Assembly: GCA_965227905.1 (NCBI GenBank)
Contig: OZ245780.1
Span: 5,208,001-5,272,000, forward strand
Length of the DNA stretch: 64,000 bases
From: CBDDHT01 sp965227905
GTDB taxonomy: Bacteria; Pseudomonadota; Alphaproteobacteria; Rhizobiales; Methyloligellaceae
Direction: 5' to 3'
Shown: positions 57,122 through 64,000 of the stretch, piece after piece
Layout of the letters: each line of letters begins with the position of its first letter
Position numbering within the stretch: the first letter of the stretch is position 1
Position numbers and translations under genes: made by a program
The notes under the pieces: generated by a model
What the model was told of the DNA's origin: nothing
Databases searched by the model: none
What the model saw: only the letters and a program-made list of their open reading frames with translations

Positions 57122-58725
57122 GGCCGATTTTGTTGATTTAGTCGGGTTGCACGTTTTGAGCAGTCGTGATTCCGTCTTTCTTGTGATTTGGCATGGAGGG
57201 CGGATCGATGATGGGCAGGCAAGCGGCTCCAGAGCGTCTCTTTTACGACTTCTGCCTGGACGAGCATGTACCGGAGAAGCACTTGCTTCGGCAGATTGAC
57301 CGCTTCCTCAAATTCGATGACATCCGAGCCAAGATGGCGCCTTTCTATTGCTCGATTGGGCGTCCTTCGATTGATCCGGAGTTGATGATCAGAATGTTGA
57401 TCGTCGGCTATTGCTTCGCCATTCGCTCTGAGCGGCGGTTGTGTGAAGAGGTTCACTTGAACCTTGCGTATCGATGGTTCTGCCGATTGGGCCTGGACGG
57501 TGGTGTTCCCGATCACTCCACCTTTTCGCGCAATCGCCATGGTCGGTTCCGGGAGAGTGATATCCTGCGCCATCTGTTTGAAGATGTCGTGCGCCGCTGC
57601 ATCGATGAGAACCTGGTGGGCGGTGAAGGCTTTGCCGTCGATGCGAGCCTCATCCAGGCCGATGCCAACAAACAGCGGTCACTCCCTGGTAAAGAATGGA
57701 ACGTCGCGGATCTGCCTGCTGACCCGGGCCAAGCGGTTCGGGAGTATCTCGAGACCCTGGACGATGCGGCCTTCGGGGCTGCAAGCTCGGTAACGCCAAA
57801 GTTTGTCTCACCTTCCGATCCGGCAGCGCAATGGACAGGTGCTTTGCGTGGCCCGGCCTTCTTCGCTTACGCAACGAACTATCTGATCGATACCGACAAC
57901 GCCATCATCGTGGATGTGGAAGCCACACGCGCCATTCGCCAGGCCGAGGTCGGTGCTGCGCGCACGATGATCGAGCGGGTAATGGATCGCTTCGGTCTTT
58001 ATCCGGCAAGCCTTGCAGGTGACACGGCCTATGGTACAGCCGACATGCTGGGCTGGCTCGTCTACGAACATGGGATTGAGCCGCACATTCCCGTCTTTGA
58101 TAAATCCAGGCGAACGGACGGGACGTTCTCGCGCAGCGACTTTATCTACGACGCTGAGAGTGACACCTATACCTGCCCGGCAGGCAAGACGCTCGGGACG
58201 ACCGGCAGGCTGGTCAATGATGGAGCCACACTACTCTATCGGGCCCGAGGGAGAGACTGTGGAGCTTGCCCCCGAAAGCCGGAATGTTCCCCCAGAGAGC
58301 CGGCCCGCAAAATCCCGCGATCCATGTACGAGGGTGCCAGAAACATGGCACGCGACATTGCAGAAACGGAAGCCGCAGAAACGGAAGCCTATGAGACGTC
58401 ACGCAAGAACCGAAAGAAGGTTGAAATGCTGTTCGCTCATCTCAAGCGGATCCTGAAGTTGGGGCGCTTGCGGTTGCGCGGACCAAATGGAGCCAGAGAC
58501 GAGTTCTTGCTCGCAGCCACCGCCCAGAACCTCAGGAAACTCGCAAAACTCAAACCCAAACCACCGCCCGCTATGCAACCAGCCTGACACGGAGACCAAC
58601 GAGACACCGACATAACCCGCCTCTCCTGGGCACTACGCCCAAGGCGGGATCACAAAACGTCCGCTACTAACAGTAGCAGACGCACAAAAGCCGAACTCTG
58701 ACGACTAAATCAACAAAATCGGCAC
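57122..58725 (+). mobile_element. IS1182-type element, copy 3
   Basis: Terminal repeats ggccgattttgttgattta (from about 57122) and the complement taaatcaacaaaatcggc (to about 58724) bound a 1.6-kb intact element. It is nearly the same as copy 2. Confidence 0.9.
57208..58587 (+). CDS. IS1182-family transposase, copy 3
   Basis: The 459-residue product from the tandem ATG at 57208 (an ATG at 57193 is an alternative) has the same domain plan as copy 1. Compared with copy 2 it has a small in-frame duplication near the end (AETEAAETEAYETS against AETQAYETS). All catalytic segments are present, so it may be active. Confidence 0.92.
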   Translation: MMGRQAAPERLFYDFCLDEHVPEKHLLRQIDRFLKFDDIRAKMAPFYCSIGRPSIDPELMIRMLIVGYCFAIRSERRLCEEVHLNLAYRWFCRLGLDGGVPDHSTFSRNRHGRFRESDILRHLFEDVVRRCIDENLVGGEGFAVDASLIQADANKQRSLPGKEWNVADLPADPGQAVREYLETLDDAAFGAASSVTPKFVSPSDPAAQWTGALRGPAFFAYATNYLIDTDNAIIVDVEATRAIRQAEVGAARTMIERVMDRFGLYPASLAGDTAYGTADMLGWLVYEHGIEPHIPVFDKSRRTDGTFSRSDFIYDAESDTYTCPAGKTLGTTGRLVNDGATLLYRARGRDCGACPRKPECSPREPARKIPRSMYEGARNMARDIAETEAAETEAYETSRKNRKKVEMLFAHLKRILKLGRLRLRGPNGARDEFLLAATAQNLRKLAKLKPKPPPAMQPA

Positions 58726-58979
58726 TTAAGGGAACTGGAATGCAGTTCAAAATGAGTCCGTTGCGGGTCCGGTAGCAGTCTTCGATAGTACGAATGCGGA
58801 CGCGTACGATTCTAACACAAATCACTTTTCTGGCGGTTTATGACAAGAGAGCTGCCCCGCTGCCCCAAGCTCGGCTCATACAATCTGGGCCACCCCCCCC
58901 GACCTCGCAATTCCCTGCACCTTCCGTGCTTTTGTCCCAATGGCTCGGCATTCTAGTCGCAAGGCATGTAGAATGAGGT
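58726..58979. other. Intergenic between IS1182 copy 3 and recombinase
   Basis: No gene is seen. A C-run (ccacccccccc, about 58892) is the only notable feature. Confidence 0.35.
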
Positions 58980-60086
58980 TTACGATACCTTTCTCCTTAA
59001 ATGTTCGATTACCCAATTCACCGTCGCCGCATCAGGCACATCGTCTGGCCCACCATTGCGGTTCGTTTTTTGCAACTCGTCAAAGATCTGTGCTTGCCGG
59101 TGACTGGCCACTGCGCCGTAGCTTGAGAGAGTCGTCGAGACGTGCTCATGACCCAGGTTCTGGCTCCATGCTTTGAAGGCTTCAGGCGTCATACAAATGC
59201 GCTCACCTAAACTGCCGAGCGTCTTCCGAAATGAATGGGGATGAAAATAGGGGAGCCCCGCTTGCTCACATGATTCACGGAAAATCCGCCGGATAGAGTC
59301 GGCGTTTTTCCAGTGCCGCCGCTCCAACCCCTCCGACCGAAAATTGCCGTCCGCGCCACGTTCGATGAGTGTCGCGGGAAACACCGGATCATCAGGGCCG
59401 AAGTGTTTCTCGTTCACGAGAAAGGCGATCCAATCAGTGAAGATCGCTTCGATTTCATCGCCAACCGGAAAGAAGCATGACTTAATGGTTTTCCGGTTCT
59501 TTGTGCGAACAGTACGCGCGTCCTGAAAGACGGTTCGCTTATCGACATCCACGTGCTTCAGCGATAGCGAGGCGAGAGCGTCGTCGCGCGCGCCGATCAG
59601 AATCGCGCCGGCAACGAGAGCACGGTTTCTTTTTTCGATGTCGCTATGGGATTTCATCCTCGCGAGCAGGTGCCGGATCTGCTCCATGCTCGGGATCGGA
59701 CGTTCGCGCTTGGCAGTGGCGATGCGTGTGTCGTTGGATGACAGATTGAAATAGTCCGCATCGGCGTAATTGATCCTCGACTTGTAGCCCGGCTGCCAAG
59801 CCAACCATTGGAAGAAGGCCTTGCAAGCCATCAAGCGCGAACGGATCGTCGATTTAGCGAGTGGTTTCCCCGTTGCCGGGTTCTGTGCCTCGGACAACTC
59901 GCGCTTAAACTTGCGGGCCTGCTCGATGTGGAAGCGTGCAAAATCTCGATATTTGGTCGAAGCCTCGAAGGCTGCAATCGCGGCTGCCGTATCGTCCACA
60001 GTGGTCGGCTGCATACGCTTCGCCTCTTCCAGATAGACGAAGTAGCGTCGCTTGATCCGCTCGTTTTTGGGATGGTGCTTACGCAT
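58980..60086 (-). CDS. Tyrosine recombinase/integrase
   Basis: The 368-residue recombinase has a SAM-like N-terminal core-binding domain (about residues 20-110) and a catalytic domain. The Arg is in ILIGARDDALASLSLKHVD, the HxxR box is HPHSFRKTLG, and the Tyr is in LGHEHVSTTLSSYG. It appears intact. The HTH gene just upstream overlaps it by 8 nt. A decayed relative of its N-terminal part lies at 37955-38203, which ties both ends of the island together. Confidence 0.93.
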   Translation of the reverse strand: MRKHHPKNERIKRRYFVYLEEAKRMQPTTVDDTAAAIAAFEASTKYRDFARFHIEQARKFKRELSEAQNPATGKPLAKSTIRSRLMACKAFFQWLAWQPGYKSRINYADADYFNLSSNDTRIATAKRERPIPSMEQIRHLLARMKSHSDIEKRNRALVAGAILIGARDDALASLSLKHVDVDKRTVFQDARTVRTKNRKTIKSCFFPVGDEIEAIFTDWIAFLVNEKHFGPDDPVFPATLIERGADGNFRSEGLERRHWKNADSIRRIFRESCEQAGLPYFHPHSFRKTLGSLGERICMTPEAFKAWSQNLGHEHVSTTLSSYGAVASHRQAQIFDELQKTNRNGGPDDVPDAATVNWVIEHLRRKVS

Positions 60087-60564
60087 GGGCGTCTGGCTCC
60101 CTCGGCAAGTGATCGTTCAGACTGGGATCTTGACTGCCTCTTAGGCTTCGGTCCGCTTGCCTGATTGATACGTTGAAAACCGTCCTCATGTCCGCCAGAT
60201 TGGCCATTGAGATGCTCTTGTGCATGACTGTGGAGCAGGTTTCGCAGAGCGCTCGGAGATTGCCGCTCGTCGTGTTCAGCGGGAAGAATTCGACCTCACC
60301 AAAAGCCGCGCGACGTGGCTCCCGACAGGAAAAGCAATAGCACTGATCGAGATCGCACTTTTGCTTTGGCAGGGCGCGACGCTTTAGGAAAGCAATTAGA
60401 TCATGGCCGATGATCAGAAATGGCTTGCATTCCGTTAGCGCGGGCAGGCCGTCCTTGATCCATCGACGCACGGTGCCTTTCGACACGCCGAGCAAGCGGT
60501 GAACATCATCGACCGTGTAGTTGCGGTGTTTCCTGATGCGACGCCAGTTTATCCGGCGAGGCAT
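60079..60564 (-). CDS. HTH protein with Cys cluster, integrase partner
   Basis: The 161-residue protein starts with a MerR/excisionase-type helix-turn-helix (YTVDDVHRLLGVSKGTVRRWIKDGLPAL). A Cys-rich part with two CxxC motifs (CFSCREPRRAAF and CETCSTVMHKSI) may bind zinc. It overlaps the recombinase gene by 8 nt and is translationally coupled to it. Such HTH partners usually direct or regulate excision. The family is seen beside integrases in alphaproteobacteria; the exact role is unknown. Confidence 0.8.
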   Translation of the reverse strand: MPRRINWRRIRKHRNYTVDDVHRLLGVSKGTVRRWIKDGLPALTECKPFLIIGHDLIAFLKRRALPKQKCDLDQCYCFSCREPRRAAFGEVEFFPLNTTSGNLRALCETCSTVMHKSISMANLADMRTVFNVSIRQADRSLRGSQDPSLNDHLPREPDAHA

Positions 60565-60568
60565 TCGG

Positions 60569-60799
60569 CTATTCCGCGAACCCGTCGATCAGCGCCTGAA
60601 TATCTTCCTTGCGCCATGCCGTCGTTCGGGGTCCAAGCTTAATCGGCTTGGGGAAGCGACCTACCTTAACGCCTTCCCACCAAGTAGATTTGCTGACCGG
60701 GATCGGCCCATTAGGCGCAAGGATCGAATTCAATCTGAGAAAGCCGGTTTCGCTGAACGGGCCTTTGTCCACAGGCCGCATCTTGGTTCGTATTGTCAT
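60569..60799 (-). CDS. AlpA-like phage regulatory/excisionase protein
   Basis: The 76-residue protein has FLRLNSILAP, IPVSKSTWWEGVKVGRFPKPIKLGPRTTAWRKEDIQALID, the AlpA pattern of a winged HTH. AGAGGATGGG precedes the ATG. The HTH gene starts 4 nt after its stop, so alpA, HTH and recombinase form one operon. AlpA proteins usually switch on excision. Confidence 0.88.
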   Translation of the reverse strand: MTIRTKMRPVDKGPFSETGFLRLNSILAPNGPIPVSKSTWWEGVKVGRFPKPIKLGPRTTAWRKEDIQALIDGFAE

Positions 60800-61190
60800 C
60801 CCATCCTCTTAGAGGTTGGGGTGAGCGAGGCTGAAACTTCAAGTTGGAACAATTGTCCAAACCCGCGTAAGCTTGAGTCGTGCTGAGCAAAATGCCAGCA
60901 CGTGGGAGAGAGACCCATTCGCCACCGCCAGTTCTGATACAACTGGTGGTGGCACCTCGATCACCGTCGGACCAGGACGGTCATTCTAACCGCCCACAGA
61001 CGCACTATGAGTCTGATGGGATTATTTTACACTACCTTGGAACTGATTCGCTCATACTGGACATTTATCCACAAAACCAAGCTATTGATGATTAGACCAA
61101 TTCGGACGTCATCGGCTGAAATCGGTCCAAATACGACGGCTGATCAGCAGGACATTTTTTCTGTGGAAAGCAGGGTGTCGATCTCTTGAT
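60800..61190. promoter_or_regulatory. Intergenic between island operon and tRNA-proximal integrase
   Basis: This 391-bp gap must hold the promoter of the alpA operon. No gene is seen. Confidence 0.35.
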
Positions 61191-62402
61191 CTAGGCTCGA
61201 AGCTGCAAAATCGTGCCTCCCGCCTTAAGTGATTCGCAATAGTTGGCCCACCACTGCACCATCTCACGCCTTTCATCAAAGTGTTCTCCCCGCGCATACG
61301 CCCGTCGCACGCTATCGGAATCCTGATGGCCCAATTCCCGATCAATCGCGTCAGCCGTCCATTTCCCGCTTTCATTGAGCAACGTGCTGGCGCTCGCCCG
61401 AAACCCGTGCGCCGTGGCCTCATCACACGAATAACCCATTCGACGCAGGGCGGCGTTCAACGTGTTCTCACTCATCGGTCGAGACGCACCACGCAGCGAG
61501 GGGAAGATCAGCTTCCGCTCACCGGTGTGCTCTGCAAGGTCGCGCAGTATTGTGACCGCCTGATCGGACAAAGGCTTGCAATGCGCACGCCGCATCTTGG
61601 CGCGGATAGCCGGAATCGTCCAAGTGCGCTCATCAAAGTCGAATTCACTCCATTCAGCCGCGCGAAGTTCTCCGGGTCGCGAAAATAGCAACGCCAGCAA
61701 CTTCAATGCCGCCGCCGTCGTGGCTTGGCCATCAAAGGCATCGATCGCCCTCAAGAGCGCTCCAAAGCCAGGTTCATCAGTGATTGCTGCGCGCGGCTTG
61801 ACCGTCGGCGTCGTCAAGGCTCCACGCAATGCGAATGTCGGGTCATTCTCTGCGCGAGCGGTGGCAATTGCATAGCGAAAGACGCTTCCAATGGTGCTGC
61901 GCAGCCGTCGGGCAGTTTCCAGCTTTCCTCGTGCTTCGACCTTGCGCAGGACAGTTAGGATCTCGGCGGCAGTCAGATCGGCAATCGGCCGACGACCAAG
62001 ATCGGAGCGAGCAAAATCGAGCAACCAACTCGTTTTCTTCAGTGTTGCCGCGGCTCTGCCCTCGCGTTCCTGTTTCGCCAAATATTCGTCTGCGACAGCG
62101 TTGAACGAATTTTGAGCCGCCGATTGCCTTGCCATCTTCTCGAGGCGCATGTGAGCAGATGGATCATCTCCAGCACTGAGAAGTGCTTTCGACTGATCTC
62201 GCCTCGCCCGCGCCACCGCCAGCGTCGTCGCCGGGTAGCCACCAAAAGAGAGCGTCTTTTGCTTGCCAGCAAACCGATAGTTCATGCGCCAAAGGCGACT
62301 GCCGGAAGTCGTTACCAGTAGATAGAGCCCTCCTCCATCGGAGAGCTTGCGCGGCTTCGTTCCGGGTTTGGCGGCGCGGATCGCGGTGTCGGTGAGCGGC
62401 AT
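61191..62402 (-). CDS. P4-type integrase at tRNA-Phe (DUF4102 N-terminal)
   Basis: From the ATG at 62402 the protein has 403 residues. The arm-binding DUF4102 domain (MPLTDTAIRAAKPGTKPRKLSDGGGLYLLV) is followed by a core-binding domain and the catalytic domain. The Arg is in LFSRPGELRAAEWSEFD, HxxR in HGFRASASTLLNE, and the Tyr in LGHQDSDSVRRAYARGEH. It is next to, and points away from, the 3' end of tRNA-Phe, the standard place for an integrase that uses that tRNA end as its attB site. Confidence 0.95.
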   Translation of the reverse strand: MPLTDTAIRAAKPGTKPRKLSDGGGLYLLVTTSGSRLWRMNYRFAGKQKTLSFGGYPATTLAVARARRDQSKALLSAGDDPSAHMRLEKMARQSAAQNSFNAVADEYLAKQEREGRAAATLKKTSWLLDFARSDLGRRPIADLTAAEILTVLRKVEARGKLETARRLRSTIGSVFRYAIATARAENDPTFALRGALTTPTVKPRAAITDEPGFGALLRAIDAFDGQATTAAALKLLALLFSRPGELRAAEWSEFDFDERTWTIPAIRAKMRRAHCKPLSDQAVTILRDLAEHTGERKLIFPSLRGASRPMSENTLNAALRRMGYSCDEATAHGFRASASTLLNESGKWTADAIDRELGHQDSDSVRRAYARGEHFDERREMVQWWANYCESLKAGGTILQLRA

Positions 62403-62566
62403 ATGATGGTATCGAGCCCTTTTTGGTATCGCGAGTACCAACAAATATACCAACAATTTCCGTGGATACCAACAAACCCATCTGGATGCCGCTGGACAAG
62501 AAAGTGGAAAAATAGTCAGAAAACTGGGCTATACTGGACAAAACCGGATGTCTTCGGAGGGTTGTA

Positions 62567-62642
<76 letters not shown>

Positions 62643-62711
62643 ATCCGGCGCATCACGGTCCGTAAATGCGGCAGGGCCGCCGGATGAGATTTGACGCGCG
62701 AAGTGAGCGGC

Positions 62712-63035
62712 TTATAGGCAAATCCCTTGCGTCTGTCGAGTCGTAGGCGTGGTGCTGGCGAAGATTCCCAAAAACAACCGCTTCACCTCGGGAAACAGGG
62801 AACTCGCGGTGTCACATGGCACGCAACGTTCGTATCCCTGATCGCCTTCTTCATCGTCCAACCCGACAGGCGGGCCCGGGATTCGATAGGAGTCATTCAA
62901 CCATCGATTCAGGTCCACATCCGCACAGCGTTTGGAACAGAAGGGGCGATACTTGTGCTCGGTCGGGGATTTGCAGATTGGGCACGTCCCACCGGTGGGG
63001 CGTGCGCCGCCCGGGGCCTTGTCCTGCGGTCTCAT
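62712..63035 (-). CDS. yacG: DNA gyrase inhibitor YacG (DUF329 zinc protein), long form
   Basis: The 107-residue protein has the four-Cys zinc site (CPICKSP and PFCSKRCADVDLNRWLND) of YacG. Family members are usually 60-70 residues; here about 45 extra C-terminal residues (from PPVGLDDEEGD) have no known domain. It overlaps maf by 4 nt (ATGA), a gene pair often seen in alphaproteobacteria. Confidence 0.88.
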   Translation of the reverse strand: MRPQDKAPGGARPTGGTCPICKSPTEHKYRPFCSKRCADVDLNRWLNDSYRIPGPPVGLDDEEGDQGYERCVPCDTASSLFPEVKRLFLGIFASTTPTTRQTQGICL

Positions 63036-63787
63036 AGGATGTCGGCCTCCGCCTTGCCGAGCCAGTTGAAGGTGACAGGGAAACCCTCGCCGCGCAGAAG
63101 ATTCACGACCTCAGCCACGGGCAAGCCGACGACATTGGTATAGGAGCCGATCAGTTTCGTGACGAAGCAGCCGGCAATTCCCTGGATGGCATAGCCGCCG
63201 GCCTTGCCGCGCCATTCGCCAGCCGCCACATAGGCCTCGACCTCGTCATGGGCCAGTCGCTTGAAGCGGACACGCGTCTCGACCACGCGCAGTCGAATCG
63301 GACGCTCCGGCGCGATCAGGCAAACGGCCGTATAGACACGGTGCGAGCGACCTGAAAGCAGGCGCAGCGCAGCAGCGGCTTCGTCGATCAATTCAGTCTT
63401 GGTAATGATCCGACGGCCGAGCGCGACGGTCGTATCGGCGCCGAGAACAAAAGCATGGCGAAGCTCAGGATCGTCCTTCAACCGCTCGATGGCTGCCTCC
63501 GCTTTCGCGCGGGCAAGGCGGCGGACAAGAGTGCGCGGTGCTTCACCGCGCCGCGGTGTCTCATCCAGACTGACGGGTTCAAGGGCCTTCGGCTCGATGC
63601 CCACCTGCTGCAGCAGCGCGAGCCGCCGCGGCGAACCGCTGGCCAGAACCAGCATTGGCGCGCGGCGTGTCTGGTCCGTTGCCGGCCGCTGGCGCGGTTT
63701 GGCCTTCGGAGTCTCACGAGGCTTGCTGAGACGGCCCAGCGCGGCACGTCCAAGAGCTGAGAGCGAAATGTCTTTGACAGCGATCAT
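63032..63787 (-). CDS. maf: Maf-type nucleotide pyrophosphatase
   Basis: Maf proteins hydrolyse modified or canonical nucleoside triphosphates to monophosphates and act in house-cleaning or division control. The conserved start motif LVLASGSPRRLALLQQVG is at about residue 46, with SLDET, GADTTVAL and GYAIQGIAGCFVTKLIGSYTNVVGLPV later. An unusual 44-residue basic extension (RPATDQTRR) precedes it if the ATG at 63787 is used (AAGAAG site). The alternative Met at 63655 has no ribosome site. Confidence 0.93.
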   Translation of the reverse strand: MIAVKDISLSALGRAALGRLSKPRETPKAKPRQRPATDQTRRAPMLVLASGSPRRLALLQQVGIEPKALEPVSLDETPRRGEAPRTLVRRLARAKAEAAIERLKDDPELRHAFVLGADTTVALGRRIITKTELIDEAAAALRLLSGRSHRVYTAVCLIAPERPIRLRVVETRVRFKRLAHDEVEAYVAAGEWRGKAGGYAIQGIAGCFVTKLIGSYTNVVGLPVAEVVNLLRGEGFPVTFNWLGKAEADIL

Positions 63788-64000
63788 ATGCAGCTTCTTG
63801 TGTTGAGTTGACGCGGAGAATGATCTGAGGCGGCTGGAAAATCAACCGATGGTGTTCGTTTGCAAAACCTAATTGTTGAACGTAGTTTCCGGTTGCGAAC
63901 CGCAATAACGCAATGATTTCTGATACTTATATCGCTCCGCCTGGATTGCCGGGTCAAGCCCGGCAATGACGATAATCTGTGCATGTCGATAACCCCCTCG
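63788..64000. other. Intergenic at right edge
   Basis: No gene is supported here. It is probably the maf promoter side. Confidence 0.4.

Overview
The window looks like about 64 kb of an alphaproteobacterial chromosome, probably Hyphomicrobiales or a near relative. The reasons are a PrtD/HlyD-type type I secretion pair, a gsp cluster with split short reading frames, a TTAA-N7-TTAA CtrA-type site, integrases of alphaproteobacterial type, and an overlapping maf-yacG pair beside tRNA-Phe(GAA). I cannot name a genus.

The left 36 kb reads as a secretion and redox region. Positions 1-5438 (minus) are the N-terminal 1812 codons of a giant LamG/RTX protein built from 487-residue units. It is open at the window edge. 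Divergent from it is a type I secretion operon (ABC ATPase/permease 5804-7663, HlyD adaptor 7679-8974). Next comes a 3253-residue animal-type heme peroxidase with a very long RTX tail (9476-19237), the architecture of MopA manganese-oxidising peroxidases. A nearly complete type II secretion cluster follows (19992-32129: an STN-like protein, prepilin peptidase, divergent gspD, then gspE-F-G-H-I-J-K-L-M and a gspC-like gene). It is followed by a Tat-exported multicopper oxidase (32531-34888) and a SCO-cytochrome c fusion with a His-rich tail (35024-36076). Together these genes could secrete extracellular oxidases by two routes; manganese oxidation is a reasonable but unproven role.

From about 36.2 to 39.6 kb there are small genes of unknown function, a decayed integrase and an att-like sequence. 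From 39.8 to 58.7 kb there is an insertion-sequence-rich accessory region: three IS1182-type copies (one split), three equal-length IS3-family copies of 1345 bp with 4-bp target duplications, and one IS3-like relict. Between them lie an orphan HlyD adaptor, two bactofilins, two chemoreceptors, a di-heme cytochrome c peroxidase and an integrase gene split by an IS3 copy.

The right end (58.9-62.6 kb) has two tyrosine recombinases, with HTH and AlpA-like regulators, next to the 3' end of tRNA-Phe. This is a typical island integration end. Core genes (yacG, maf) follow. The 38.3-62.6 kb stretch is therefore probably a genomic island, or layered islands, in tRNA-Phe.
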